Below the pieces are notes generated by a model. The model was not told the origin of the DNA. It was given only the letters and a program-made list of their open reading frames with translations, and searched no databases. A stretch of DNA of 64,000 nucleotides from Cryptomeria japonica (Eukaryota > Streptophyta > Pinopsida > Cupressales > Cupressaceae). Within the stretch, counting starts at the first letter, position 1, and each line of letters opens with the position of its first letter. This document shows, in pieces, positions 44,605 through 57,368 of this stretch. The stretch is taken from contig NC_081412.1 of the NCBI RefSeq assembly GCF_030272615.1, positions 548,916,488 to 548,980,487 of the forward strand, read 5' to 3'. Position numbers and translations under genes: made by a program.

Positions 44605-45160
44605 TTCATGGATGGATTGGCTAGTTTTTACTGGAAGTTTATTAGAAATTTCAGTTTAGTTTGTAACCCTATGACTCAAACCATGAGAGGAGATCGAAAG
44701 GAATTCAAGTGGACCACCAGAGAAAACAAAAATTTTGAACTGTTGAAGAAGAAAGTGATTGAGAAGCCTATGTTGGCTTTACCGGATTTCAATCAAGTAT
44801 TTCAAGTGGATTGTGATGCAAGTAGAACAATAATAGGAGCAATCTTGAGTCAGGAAGTTAGAACAGTAACCTATTTTAGTGAGAAATTGAATGATGCCCA
44901 TAGGAGATATTCAGTATATGATCAAGAGTTTTATGCCATATTTCAAGCCTGGAAGAAGTGGGGACATTAATTGTTTCCTAAGGAGTTTGTGTTGTATATA
45001 GATCATCAATCTTTGTAGTATTTGAATAGTCAAAGTAAGTTGAATAAGATACATATGAGATGGGTAGAATTACTACAGAGTTACACCTTTGTGTTGAAGC
45101 ATAGAAGTGGGAAATCTAACAAAGTTGCTAATGCATTGAGTAGGAGAAGGAATTAGCTGA
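44605..45160 (+). pseudogene. pol: RT connection/RNase H of decayed chromovirus
   Basis: The segment begins GLASFYWKFIRNFS, the sequence expected right after the RSF motif. RNase H continues with VDCDASRTIIGAILSQ and TYFSEKLNDAHRRYSVYDQEFYA. A stop at WKKWGH and others follow (YIDHQSL, RWVELLQSYTFVLKHRSGK). Confidence 0.85.
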
Positions 45161-46628
45161 TAGAGATGAGAGTGACAATATTAGGATTTGAAGATTTGAA
45201 GACCTTGTATGATGAAGACCCAGATTTTGCAGAACCTTGGAAAGCATGTAGAGAACCAGTTATGGTAGATAGAAGTAGTGGTTGGATTACTTCATTCAGG
45301 ATGGGATGTTATTCAGACGAGTTCACTTGTGCATACCTAAGAGTTCTATGAGGGAGAACCTAATAAAGGAGAAACATAGTGGAGGACTAGTTGGACATTT
45401 TGGTATTGACAAAATAGTAGCATTGGTGAGTGAGCACTACTTTTGGACATAGATTTATAAGGATGTTAAGAGATATGTGCAAAGTTGTAGAGTTTGTCAA
45501 TTTGCAAAGGGGAGTAGTTAGAATGTGGGATTGTATAAACCTTTGTCCATATCGGTAAGACCTTGGGAGGATATAAGCATAGATTTTGTACTTGGATTGC
45601 CTAAAAAATAGAGAGGGAATGATTCTATATTTGTGGTAGTAGATAGATTCTCAAAGATGGATCATTTCATACCTTGTAAGAAGACTTCAAATACATTGCA
45701 TGTAGCAAACCTATTTTCAAGGAAGTGGTGAGATTACATGGATTAGCTAAGAGTATAGTTTTAGACAGAGACACCAAGTTTGTTGGCTATTTTGGAGAAC
45801 ACTTTGGAAGAAGATGAAGATAGATTTGAAGTTCAGTTCTACTTTTCATCCACATAGTCATGGAGAGACAAAAGTTGTTAACCAGAGTTTGTGAAACTTG
45901 TTGAGATGTTTAGTGGGAGATAAAACCAGAAGTTGGGATTTGATCCTTCCAGAAGAAAAGTTTGCCTACAACAATTCAATGAATAGAAGTACCAGAAGAA
46001 CACCTTTTGATATTGTTATCGAAGTGCATTCTAGAGGTATATCAGAATTAAGAGACATTAGCAGTGAAGACCAGAGAAGTTCAAAAGTAGAATAATTTGT
46101 AGATCACATGGTACCATTGCATACTCAGGTTAAGAAGCATTTAGAACACATGAACAACAAGTATAAGGAGAAGTCAGATGAGAAGAGGAGAAATAAGGAA
46201 TATGAAGTTGGTGATGAAGTGATGGTATATCTGAGAAAAGAGAGATTCCCAGTTGGAACTTATAACAAATTGTAGATGAAGAAGTTTGGACCTTGCAAGA
46301 TTTTGAGGAAGTTCAATTCAAGAAATGCATATGAAGTGCAGTTATCGGATAGTCTAATTATTTCACTTATGTTTAACATTGCACATCTTCATGAGTATCA
46401 TGAACCAGAATTTAGTGAGGATAGTGTTGTAGACTTGGAGAAACAGTTACCCCAGAAGGAACTAGATCATATTGAAGATATTTTGGATAGTAGGATTGGG
46501 CGTAGTACCCAGAGCAGTCAATATAAAGAATATATTTTGAAGTGGAAGGATAGATGAGTTGAAGATTCATCTTGGATTTCTCAGGTAGAGGCAGACCGCC
46601 TTGGTTTTCCTCTGACTCGGACAAAGTG
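45161..46628 (+). pseudogene. int: Integrase and chromodomain of decayed chromovirus
   Basis: The zinc-binding region is HSGGLVGHFGIDK ... CRVCQFAKG. The core starts ISIDFVLGLP and [16 protein letters not shown] frameshift near 45720 scrambles the second Asp region, and the third acidic region is also lost. Later pieces are AYNNSMNRSTRRTPFDIV, FGPCKILRKFNSRNAYEVQL and a chromodomain core EYILKWKDR*VEDSSWIS. The frame ends at about 46628, five bases before the copia element. Confidence 0.82.
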
Positions 46629-46633
46629 AGAGG

Positions 46634-48153
46634 TGATATTTCTGATACTAAATGTAAGTACAAATCCAATAGCCAACAAGATGAGAGGGGGGGGTGAATC
46701 ATACAAACTTAATCTTCCATTAAAATATCAGATTCAACCTCGGTAACATATACTTCAGTAATATAGCCAAAACTGTTAAACATGCAAACTCAAAAGCATA
46801 TAAACATCATAAACCTCATAACACCAGATTTAACATGGAAACCCAAATAGGGAAAAACCACTATGGGATTTCGAACCCACTAAGAAATATACTCTTCTAG
46901 AGTATGCTCAGTTAAAAGCAAATCGTGTTAAAGATTACAAACACATTGCTAGATGTGACCCGGTTAAGGGATTTCCCTCAGATCTATTAGGATCTTCACC
47001 TTGTTAGAAGTGACCTTGTTAAAGGATTCCAAACACTCAATCAGAATGTCACCTTGCTAGAGGGTTTTACAAATAAGACTGTTAAGTCCACTCAGTTAAG
47101 AGATTTTCTGTCACTTTAACAAAATAATAGTACTAAAATCTATCTACAACTTCACATCTAAAATGCTAAAGCAGATTCTTATTTGTTCAATATAATCTAG
47201 ACATAGAACTAATCTTGTCCATCTGTTGGGCTTCTATACTCTATTATTCAAATAGGTCTTCAAGCTTCTATGCTTGGTAATCACTATGTAGCATCCCTGT
47301 GCATACACTTGCCCACATACATTGTTTATCAACAATTCCCTATTTATAAACAATTAGATAACCACTTAATCTCCTTGATCACATTTCCCATGATCAATCA
47401 TAGCCATCAGATCTTTAATCTTGTCCAGGTTCAATGCATCTTTTGATCTTAAAATGTTTTACCTTGCCTAAGAACTTGCATTTATTTCTTAAAACTTGTG
47501 CTAGGGTATTGTAGTTCAATATGAAATGTAGATCTTCATGCCGACTTTCCTTTGCCATAGATTCTTAACAAACTATATTTACGGCATACCAATCATTTAA
47601 TCAATTCCAAGTCATCAGCTTCCTTCATTAAATAACACATGTAACCATTTAATGCATTCTGTTATAGCTCGGTTACAACTCGGTTACAACTCGGTAAATA
47701 CTAAACTTCACTCGGTAGACATTTCGTCTTCATTAACTGATAGCAATAACCTTAGGGTTTACCGACTAGGTTCTTTGCTTGGTAACATAGTATAGTATTA
47801 ACCTTTACATTTTAAAACATATGTATGATGTTAAAACAATCTAAACATCATGATCTCATCATTGTCTGACTCGGTAATAGTTGCCCATTGAATACCTATT
47901 CATCCCCGTATTCATCATAATCTTTCTGTGTCTTTTACCAACATCTTTATGTTCTTCAAATCATACTTCTCAAGATATGGCAACATCATACTGAGTTAGA
48001 AAATCAATTTCTTGACATCAATGACAAAATAATAATACCAGGACAATAAACATCCTTAATCAGTTATATCCATAATCATCAACAACCTTCTCAATATCCT
48101 TATTGAAATGTCAACAATCTTTCATTGTCTGTTATAATGCTAAATTGCCAACA
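46634..48153 (-). repeat. 3' LTR of copia element
   Basis: About 1520 bp, closely matching 52824-54355. On the element strand it starts TGTTGGCAATTTAGC. TATA box TATAAATA (minus) is at 47341-47348. A G-run with TGAATCA (46685-46700) and the block GGGAAAAACC (46850-46859) are shared with the non-autonomous element's LTR. Confidence 0.93.
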
Positions 48154-48180
48154 ATCTCCCCCTTTGGCATTGATGGCAAA
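48154..48180 (-). promoter_or_regulatory. Polypurine tract of copia element
   Basis: The minus strand reads CCAAAGGGGGAGAT directly before the LTR start. The flank ATTGATGGCAA (plus) is the same as in the non-autonomous element. Confidence 0.88.
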
Positions 48181-48568
48181 ACCAATTGATTTGACCTTAA
48201 AAGATTCGGATTGCTGTGATTTTGAAATGTTGAAATGCTTTCCCCCATACATTAGACTTCTCCTCTTTTCTCAGTCTTCTTTCCAAACTTTGGTTTTCTC
48301 CCCTTTCTCAGTTTGCTCCCCCTTTGACAACAATGCCAAAAAAGTAAAGAACTAAAACATAATTTCTTCCTATATGAAGTGATTTCCTGCTGTTGTGTAT
48401 CAATGCAATCTCGGTCAAAGCATTTTGTCTTCAATTCTTGTTCCCTATATTGTTTTCCTATAATATTTCCTGTACACCTTTAGAAAACCTCCTAAAGTGT
48501 GTAAAGAAGAATCAACTCCTAAAAGATATGCGATAGAGTCATCAGATTGATGCTTTCACCGAACTTGG
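48181..48568 (-). other. Copia 3' untranslated region
   Basis: Non-coding sequence lies between the end of RNase H and the polypurine tract. A second purine-rich tract (minus, AAAGGGGGAGCAAACTG) lies at about 48305-48325, which could act as an extra plus-strand primer. Confidence 0.6.
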
Positions 48569-49990
48569 TCAGTGAGTAGAAGATAGGTGTAGGACCCCTA
48601 ACTTACTTCTGAGATATTCAAAAGTGTCCCTTGGTAGTGGCTTGGTGAAGATATCGGCTATTTGTTCCTTTGTGCTAACATACTCCACCACCACTTTCTT
48701 CTCTTGAGCTTCTTCTCTAAGATAATGATATTTGATAGAGATGTGCTTTGTCTTAGAGTGCATAATAGGATTCTTTGAAATATTAATGGCACTAGTATTG
48801 TCACAGAATATAGTTACTGGCTTGGTAACTTTCTCATTTATACCTTCCAACAGTTGTTTGATCCATGCAATGTTAGTACAATTCAATCTTGCAGCAATGT
48901 ATTCAGCTTCTGGTGTTGACTATGAAACACATCCTTGTTTCTTGCTAAGCCAACTCACTAGTCTTTCTCCTAAAAAGAAAGCTCCTCCACTTGTGCTTTT
49001 TTGTCATCAATGTTGCCTACCCAATCAGCATCAGTATAAACTTTTAAATCAAAATCATTTCCTTTCTGATATACTAAGCCATAATCCTTAGTGCCTTTCA
49101 AGTATCTAAAAATTCTTTTGATTGTTGTCATGTGTGTTTCCTTAGGATCTGCAGAGAATCTTGCAACTATACCTACTGCATGTGCTATGTCTGGTCTATT
49201 GTGAACAACATATTGTAGCTTTCCAATCATGGATCGGTAAAGTGTCTCATCAGCAGATGCAGATTCATCATTCTTTGATAATTTATAGTTGGTAGTCATA
49301 GGAGTACTTACTGGTTTTGAATCCTCCATTCCAAATTTCTTCAAGATTTCCTTAATGTATTTAGATTGAGTAATGAAAATCTCATTTTTCATTTGCAGTA
49401 TCTGTAAACCTATAAAATACTTTATCTCACCGATACCGATTAATGACATCTCAAATTCTTTGCTCATTTCATTTCCAAATTTCTTGCATAAAGAGTCATT
49501 TCCACAAAATATAATATCATCAACAAATATGGCTGAGATCAGTATTCCATTTTCATCATTCTTCATGTACATATTGTTGTTCTCACTTGTCCTTATAAAA
49601 CCAATCTTAATCAAATAAGAGTGCAATCTTTCATACCATGCTCTAGGTGCTTGTTTCAAACCATAAAAAGCTTTGTTCAATTTACATACCTGATCTTTAT
49701 TCTTGTCTTCAACAAATCCTTTAGGTTATTCAATAAAAACTTCTTCTTCTAATATTCCATTCAGAAATGCAAATTTGACATCCATTTGATATACCTTGAA
49801 ATTTTTGAAAGTAGCATATGCCAACAATGTTCTTACTCCTTCAAGTCTAGCAACAGGTGCAAAAGTTTCACCATAATCAATTCCTTCTTCTTGAGCATAA
49901 CCTTTGCAAACTAGTCTTGCTTTGTTTTGAATGACCTCTCCTTTTTCATTTAGCTTGTTTCTGAAAATACACTTTGTACCAATTACATTT
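48569..49990 (-). pseudogene. pol: Copia RT and RNase H
   Basis: Shifted by an extra A in a poly-A run near 49990 relative to the integrase frame. RT motifs are [13 protein letters not shown], then a TAA in VFIE*PKGFV. KLNKAFYGLKQAPRAWYERL and the catalytic FVDDIIF follow. A copia RNase H follows YTDADWVGNIDD; a one-base loss in another poly-A run (about 48998) moves it into the frame ending LGVLHLSSTH. That frame has IFCDNTSAINISKNP and YVSTKEQIADIFTKPLPR, the standard copia RNase H C-terminus. Catalytic residues are largely kept. Confidence 0.9.
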
Positions 49991-51316
49991 TTTGTCCTTT
50001 GGTCTTGGGATTAGTGTCCATGTGTTATTCTTCTTGATTTGATCAATCTCTTCTGTCATAGCATTTATCCAATCTTCACTGTTAAATGCCTCTTTCACTA
50101 TTCTTGGTTCAAAATCAGATATCAAACATGTGTTTTGTCTCAGTTTGTTCCTTGTCATCATTGGATCATCCTTATCTCCTATAATCTGACTTGGTGCATG
50201 ATGTCTTTTGACATACTTGGCTAATATAGGCTTGATAGGCTCTGTATGATCTTCTTCATCACTCAGTAACTGGATATTCTCTTCATTTTCCTCAACAATC
50301 TTCTCGGTAAGACTTGTCAATTGAACATAGACAAATTCATCATAGTCTTCTGGTTCCTTGGAATTTCCTTCATCAATTCTTTTAGCAAATTCATCAATTT
50401 TCACATTTGCACTTTCTACTATTTTGTTAGATGATTTGATCAGACATTTAAATGCTTTGTTCCTAGAAGAATAACCTAGAAATGTTCCTTCTTCACTCTT
50501 CTGATCAAACTTGCCATTTCTATCATCTTTGTGTACATAGCATCTACTTCCAAAGATTTTAAAATAACTTACATTAGGTTTCTTATCATACCATATTTCA
50601 TATGGTGTCTTCAAAGTACCTTTCTTCAATTATACTCACTTCAGGGTGTAAACTGTTGTGCTTATTGCTTCTCTCCAAAATGTTTGAGGCACTTTCTTTT
50701 CAATCATCATTGTTCTAGCACAATCCACAATAGATCTGTTTCTTCTCTCAACTATTCCATTCTGTTGTGGAGTTCTCAGTGCAGAGACTTGTCTTTTAAT
50801 ACCATGATCATTGCAGAATAAGTTGAATTCATCAAATGTGAACTCTCCTCCTCTATTTGATCTAAGACATTTCAGTTGTCTTCCTATTTCATTTTCAACT
50901 CTTTCCTTGTACCATTTAAACATTTGAAAAGCTTCTGATTTATCTTTTAAAAACATCACTGACATCATCCTTGAATAGTCATCCACAAATAATATGAAAT
51001 ATTTATCACCATAATAACTTTGAACTTTCATAGGACCACAAAGATCAGTGTGCACTAGATCTAAAATTCCCTTAGAAGTGTAAGACTTACTTGTAAATCT
51101 TGATCTTGTCATCTTACCCATCTGGCATCCTTGACACATAGCATTCTCAGGTTTTTGAAGACTCGGTAGACCTCTTACTCGGTGCTTCTTGCTTATTTTG
51201 ATCAGATTATCAAAATTTACATGACAAAACGTTTTATGCCATAACCAGGTATCATCTATCTTTGCATACAAACAATTGTTACGAGTTGAGTCAAGGTGAA
51301 ATGTGTTACCTTTTGT
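49991..51316 (-). pseudogene. int: Copia integrase
   Basis: In frame with Gag upstream. The GAG-pre-integrase and zinc-binding region has WLWHKTFCHVNFDNLIK ... CQGCQMGKM. The catalytic core has Asp in VHTDLCGPM, Asp replaced by Asn in CLRSNRGGEF (normally a D-x-GGE motif), and Glu in QQNGIVERRNRSI. TGA and TAA stops lie at 50630-50640 (TLK*V*LKKG). The C-terminal region continues as TPYEIWYDKKPNVSYFKIFG and a charged linker, then [10 protein letters not shown] at the frameshift. The Asp-to-Asn change alone should abolish strand transfer. Confidence 0.85.
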
Positions 51317-52759
51317 TTATGTCCCGGTAGCAGCTAACTTTCCATTCTTGTAATGAACTTTGACAATTCCTTCCTGAAATTCTATTCGGTAACCTATGTT
51401 GTTTAGTTGTTCTACACTCAACAAATTGTATTTCAAACCTTCAACCCAATAAACATCATTACATTTAGCAAAGTCAAGAAGTGTTATAGATCCTTTACCT
51501 TTCACTGGACATGGTGCATCATTACCAAATCTAACATAGCCTCCATCATAATCTTCTAATATAACAAACTTGTGTTTATCTCCTGTCATATGATGTGAGC
51601 ATCCACTATCTATGATCCAAGAATCATTAATGTTTATGTGAGATATTAGGGCTTTTTCTTCATACCTTTCTTCATCTGATCCATCTTTGATAGCCACATA
51701 AACTACTTCCTTTGTAGCAGTTTCATCTGATTTATCATCATTAGATTCCTCGTTAGCTATTAAACATGTCTTTCTATTTCTTCTTCTGAAGTCTCGGTGT
51801 CCTCTATAATGATTATCTTTTTGTCTGTCATCTCGGTAATCTCTCTTTTCAGTAGAATCTTTGTCAAGACAGTTAGAAGCTATATGTCCTATCTTATCAC
51901 AATTAAAACATTTCAATGGTAGTTTTCCTTTATACTTACCTTTGGCTCTCGATAACCTTTTAGCTAATAGTGCTTCAAACTCTTCCTACTTTCTAATTTC
52001 CTCATATAGTTTGTGTACTTCTTCCATGTTCTTATGAAATCTTTCACTTTCTCCACGGTGATCTCCTTCAGAATACTTATACTTTCTTTCATTGTAATCA
52101 TTAGATTCATCAAGATGAAAAGAACTAAATGCAGATTCAACTTTATTTGCCAAAGATCCACTGTTATCAAAGTTACTTAACTCAAATGCATGTAGCTTAC
52201 CAATAGTAGCATCTAAAGAAACTGGCATATTAGGTACAGACCTCAATTCATTGATTATAGAGACTCGGATTGCATAAGCTGCTAGAAGGGTTCTTAACAA
52301 CTTACTTGTTATATCATTTTCTTCTATAGTTCCACCTGCTCCTTTGATTTGATTGACAATCTCCTTTAGTCTTGTACTATACTGAGTTATGTTCTCACCT
52401 TCATTCATCCTCATAGATTCAAGTTGTCCTCTTACACTATCTACTTTTTCTCTTTGAACATGTTCATCTCCTCCATACACTGATATGAGCTTATCCCACA
52501 TTGCCTTTGCATCATTGCAGCCTTCTGGATCATTAAACTCTGAATCAGTCAATGTAGATGTTATTTCAATCATTGGTTGATTATGTTCTTGCTTTGCCTT
52601 TATCTCTTCCATAGTCAATGGATAGGTGCTCGGTGTAACAAAATCATTCTCTAGATAGTATACAACATATTCTCCAACTCCTAATAGATGCATCTTCCTC
52701 CTTTTCTACCATGTAGAGCAACTTGACTTGTTCAACTTTGGTGCATCCGTCTTATACAT
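51317..52759 (-). pseudogene. gag: Copia Gag and protease
   Basis: The start is taken at ATG 52759 (MYKTDAPKLNKS). A TAG follows STW near 52709, after which KMHLLGVGEYVVYYLE opens a UBN2-type Gag core (GCNDAKAMWDKLISVYGG, REKVDSVRGQLESMRM). After another stop (51986) comes one zinc knuckle (CFNCDKIGHIASNC). The protease active site WIIDSGCSHHMTG is intact. A TAA at 51317 separates it from integrase without a frame change. Confidence 0.9.
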
Positions 52760-52810
52760 CTTTGGATCTTTAACTCAAGTGCCTTTAAAATTTTCTTCTG
52801 GATTCCAAAG

Positions 52811-52821
52811 ATCTGATACCA
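52811..52821 (-). promoter_or_regulatory. Primer-binding site of copia (initiator tRNA-Met)
   Basis: The minus strand reads TGGTATCAGAT, complementary to the initiator tRNA-Met 3' end. It is two bases from the 5' LTR. Confidence 0.85.
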
Positions 52822-52823
52822 AT

Positions 52824-54355
52824 TGATAGTTCTGATACTAAATGTAAGTATAGATCCAATAGCCAACAAGATGAGATGGGGGGGTGAATCATACAAACTT
52901 AATCTTCCATAAAAACATTAGATTCAACCTCGGTAACATATACTTCAGTAATATAACTAGAACTGTTAAACATGCAAACTCAAAAGCATATAAACATCAT
53001 AAACCTCATAACACTAGATTTAATGTGGAAACCCAAATAGGGAAAAACCACTATGGGATTTCAGACCCACTAAGAAATATACTCTTCTAGAGTATGCTCG
53101 GTTAAAAGAAAATCCTGTTAAAGATTACAAACACATTGCTAGATGTGACCCGGTTAAGGGATTTCCCTCAGATCTTTTAGGATCTTCACCTTGTTAGAAG
53201 TGACCTTGTTAAAGGATTTCAAACACTCAATCAGAATGTCACCTTGCTAGAGGGTTTTACAAATAAGACTGTTAAGTCCACTTGATTAAGAGATTTTCTG
53301 TCACTTTTACAAAATAACAGTAATAAAATCTATCTGCAGCTTCACATCTAAAATACTAAAGAAAATTCTTATTTGTTCAATACAATCTAGACATAGAACT
53401 AATCTTGTCCATCTGCTAGGCTTTTATACTTTGTTATTCAAATAGGTCTTCAAGCTTCTGTGCTCGGTAATCACTATGTAGCATCCCTGTGCATACACTT
53501 GCCCACATACATTGTTTATCAATAGTTCCCTATTTATAAACAATTAGATAACCACTTAATCTCCTTGATCACATTTCTCATGATCAATCATAGCCATCAA
53601 ATCTTCAATCTTGTCCAGGTTCAATGCATCTTTTGATCTGAAAACATTTTACCCTGCCTAGGAACTTGCATATATTTCTTGGAACTTGTGCTAGGGTATT
53701 GCGGTTCAATTTGAACTGTAGATCTTCATGCCGACTTTCCTTTGCCATAGATTCTTAACAAACTATATTTACAGCATACCAATCATTTATCAGTTCCAGC
53801 TCATCAGCTTCCTTCATTAAATAACGCATGTAACCATTTAATGCATTATGTTATAGCTCGGTTACAACTTAGTAAATACTAAACTTCACTCGGTAGACAT
53901 TCCGTCTTCATTAACTGATAGCAATAACCTTAGGGTTTACGGACTAGGTTCCTTAGGGCTTACCGACTAGGTTCTTTGCTTTGTAACATAGTATAGTATT
54001 AGCCTTTACAATTTACAACATATGTATGATGTTAAAACAATCTAAACATCATGATCTCTTCATTGTCTGACTCGGTAATAGTTGCCCATTGAATAACTTA
54101 TTCATCCCCTTATTCATCATAATCTTTTCGTGTCTTTTATTGACATCTTTATATTCTTCAAATCATACTTCTCAAGATATGGCAACATCATACTAAGTTA
54201 GAAAATCAATTTCTTGACATCAATGACAAAATAATAATATCAAGACAGTAAACATCCTTAATCAGTTATATCCATAATCATCAACAACCTTCTCAATATC
54301 CTTATTGAAATGTCAACAATCTTTCATTGTCTGTTATAATGCTAAATTGCCAACA
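52824..54355 (-). repeat. 5' LTR of copia element
   Basis: About 1532 bp; TATAAATA (minus) at 53531-53538. It carries one small duplication absent from the other LTR (CTTAGGGTTTACGGACTAGG repeated near 53927-53970). Confidence 0.93.
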
Positions 54356-54387
54356 AGAGGCTCACTTTTTCAATAACCTCAGATGTC

Positions 54388-55192
54388 TGATGCAGGAGCA
54401 TCCTTAGTTCATAGCAATCTTGCATCAACCAAAAGCACTTTCTTTTTGTTTTTCTTTCTATTTCCATTTTCATCTTTTCTTTCTATGTGTCCCAATTTTG
54501 GATCACCAGATCATGTGGAGTTGGTTTCTAATTGAAGACTTGATCATCTTTCTTTTTTCTAGACCACATCGCATTTGGATCATTTTTCGGCAAGATATCG
54601 TTATCAGTTTCCTTGATAGTTTCCTGTTACCAGTTGATAGTTCTTGTTATCGGTTGCCTGGACCTATTTTGGTGATCTACTAGAACCCCTTCCAAAGCTT
54701 CTGGAGCCTTTGTTATTGATTGTAATGTTCCTTGGTGCGTGGTTGACCTTTCCCCACGATCTATGTTTTATCCTTTGGATTTTCTAGAGGAATCTCTTGG
54801 TGGAGGCCGTCCTTGTTTATTGTACATGTTAGCTCTTGTTCTTTGAATTTTGATCCCTTTTGGGCCAACTGGATCCTTTGGATCAATATATACAATTGTA
54901 ATTGTGCATTAGAATGAAATCAATAGAAGAATCAAGTAGCGAGACTATGCATAGAAGATAGATCTTATGATTCAAGGTCTCAGTTGTGACCTATTATGTA
55001 TGTTCTACCAAGCATGTGAGCTAGTCATGCTATAACCTGGTTGTTACTAGTTGATTCTAATTAATTTTCATGCAATAAAAACATTTTTTTCTACATTGTC
55101 TCCATCATATCTTTGTGTTTCCATTTTGTTTACTCTTGCTGACCGGTCTGGATTGATCTCTTTGAGGTCCCTCCTCACTAGTGACTACTTCA
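54388..55192 (+). repeat. 3' LTR of decayed chromovirus
   Basis: It is the counterpart of 40120-40924, with a 27-bp stub of the host element's interior (54361-54387) between it and the copia insertion. Confidence 0.85.
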
Positions 55193-55854
55193 AAGTTTGA
55201 TGATCTAACTTGTATTTGGGGAGTGCATATGTATGTGTTGTGTATGGGATAGAATGTAAATTTATCAGTAGAAAATATAAATGATATGCAAGTAGATTTG
55301 AGATTGTGGACGTGTGAGAATCAAGTTGTGAAGATATTTGAAGGCGATGCATTCAGTGAGATAGTTTGTTGAGATAGTGGTTGTTTTTAGAGTTGTTTTC
55401 CATGATGTTGGTTGCTTAACACAAAGGTTCAAAAAAAGTTTCATGATCAATAGATTCTTCTCATATCAATTCTACTATTATTTTTGTTGTCACCAGATAT
55501 TCTAGGTCTCTTAGTAGCCTCTTTTTGTATCTTTCCTTCAAGCAGCATGCTTCAATTGAGCAAGTCAATTTATCTTGCCATGAGGTAGTGCACCTTAGTC
55601 TTGCAAGTACATTAGGTGAATGTTCCTCCTTGGTAGTAAGCCTAGAACTTTATGATTAATTAGATTTATATTGTGAGTATGATTCTCACTATGGTTTTGT
55701 CCCTGATTGGGTTTTCCACATAAATCTAGTGTTCATGTGTTGATGTTTAATGTTTTTATTATTCTTGTTAAATATTATTTAGTATAATTCAAATAAGATT
55801 TCAAGTGTTTCAAACTGATTCAACCCCTTCTCAGTCCTATTGTGGGTTAACAAA
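55193..55854. other. Non-coding spacer
   Basis: No gene or element boundary was recognised. Confidence 0.5.
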
Positions 55855-56438
55855 AGAGAGGTAAGAGATAGAGATGGGGAGAGAGATTGGTGAGATAGAG
55901 AGAGGGGTATAGAGAGAGGTGGACCTAATAATAAATTAATTGAGATGTACTAGGAGATTAATAGAGAGGGGATAGAGAGAGGGTGGGAGGAAAAGCTGAT
56001 GACCTAGATAATGGAGAGAAGATAAGAAATAATGGGGGAGGGAAATATAGATGGGCATAAGGAGATAGAGGGAGTTAGAGAGGGATCTAGGAGAAGAAAG
56101 TAATGGATAGATCTAGAGAGGGGAGAGAGACAAAAGAGGAGAGACAAAAGAAAAAAAGGGGGAGATGAGAAAGAATGGATAAAGGGAGAGTTAGACATGG
56201 GGTGAGTGAGAGACCTAAGGAAAGAAGAGATACAAAGATTAGGAGAGAGTCTATAAAGGGAGAGGGGGAGTTAGGAGGGATGGAGAGGTGGAGAGGGAGA
56301 GAGATAACTATAGATAGTTGCAAGAAATAGATGGGGAGAGAGAGAGAGGGTTGACATAGAGCAAAACAAAGAGTGGTTGGTAATGAGACATTCATGGAGA
56401 GGTAAAGAAGTGTAGAGAGGAGTAATAAACCTAGAAAG

Positions 56439-56498
<60 letters not shown>

Positions 56499-56520
56499 GA
56501 TAGGTAAAGGTGATTATATA
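55855..56520. repeat. GA-rich purine tract with (GA)n microsatellite
   Basis: About 660 bp of strongly purine-rich plus strand (GAGAGAGG, GGGAGAGAG variants). It includes a pure GA run at about 56440-56495. The long ORF on the other strand (56087-56605, Leu/Ser-rich) is an artefact of this composition. Confidence 0.92.
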
Positions 56521-57368
56521 GGCAATAAAGAGAGTGGGAGAGGCAAAGAGATAGGACTAAGGAGATCAATTCTAGCCTATCTTGCAACTTTGCAATGCAT
56601 GACATTGATGGTTTTTACAATAGGTGAAAAAACACTACCATTTGAAAATGGCTCTGAGTCGTTAGAAACCAAGATAGGTCATTGTAGATGAGCCTCATGT
56701 GACACTACAGGTTCAAACTAATCAATCATATGTATTCTGGATTGGGAGAAACAGTATGTCAAAGTTTGATAATTTTTTGGACTCAAGGCACTTGAGAGAT
56801 CACGCCGGTAGGGTATTCTTTGGGAGGCACGAAAGGAGAATGTCTAGCATTAACTTGCCCACTCGGAGATTCTCATGAGGTTGGTTTGTGAACACAATGA
56901 ATAGAATCAATTCTAGTCTATCTTGAAACTTTGACAGCTTTGACAACTTTGACAACACTGACAACTTGGACAACAACTGAGCAACTTTGATAACAACTAA
57001 GAAAATTTTACATCTTTAATATAAATGAGCCCAAACTTTGACAACTTTGACAACTTTGACAACAACTGAGCAACTTTGACAATAATTGAGAAACTTTTAC
57101 ATCTTTTATCCAAATGACCCCAAAATTTCACAAATGGCTTCAAATTATCATTAATGGTCCCAAATTACCTCATTTAGATAAAACAATGATAAAAAATGAT
57201 GAGAACAAAAATTTGACCATTGTGAGCATAAGGGTGCTCTCGCACCACACACATTGACAAATTTAAATGAAAGGAATCAAAAGCATCCACTGATCATTAC
57301 CCTGGATACAATTTGACCATAACCATTGAATTTCATTTTCATTGAAACAAAGAGTTTTGTATGGTTAA
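56521..57368. other. Non-coding region with TTTGACAAC repeats
   Basis: Between 56926 and 57080 the unit CTTTGACAA recurs about ten times in two clusters separated by a repeated CAACTGAGCAACTTTGA segment. Nothing coding was seen. Confidence 0.65.

Larger units (their letters stand above)
46634..54355 (-). mobile_element. Ty1/copia retrotransposon, complete, nested
   Basis: It is on the minus strand: 5' LTR 52824-54355, primer site 52811-52821, Gag-integrase-RT-RNase H 52759-48569, polypurine tract at 48154, 3' LTR 46634-48153. The exact 5-bp duplication AGAGG flanks it (46629-46633, 54356-54360). Domain order with integrase before RT identifies the superfamily. The coding frame has several stops and at least two frameshifts, so it is no longer autonomous. 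Confidence 0.95.
40120..55192 (+). mobile_element. Decayed chromovirus (Ty3/gypsy), interrupted by two insertions
   Basis: The plus-strand element has LTRs at 40120-40924 and 54388-55192 (both about 805 bp, starting TGATG and ending CTTCA) and a primer site at 40927. The gag-pol relic covers 41033-46628 and includes a terminal chromodomain. It is split by an inverted-repeat element (43523-44604) and by a copia element (46634-54355) that inserted just before the 3' LTR. Numerous stops and indels make it the oldest coding element here. A target duplication around 40115-40119 and 55193-55197 is not convincing. Confidence 0.85.

Noticed and set aside
40110..55200. Target-site duplication for the decayed chromovirus
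   Set aside because: Flanks (GTTTT and AAGTT) do not match convincingly; too old to call.
56087..56605. 172-codon minus-strand ORF rich in Leu and Ser
   Set aside because: Complement of a GA-rich purine tract; composition explains the open frame.
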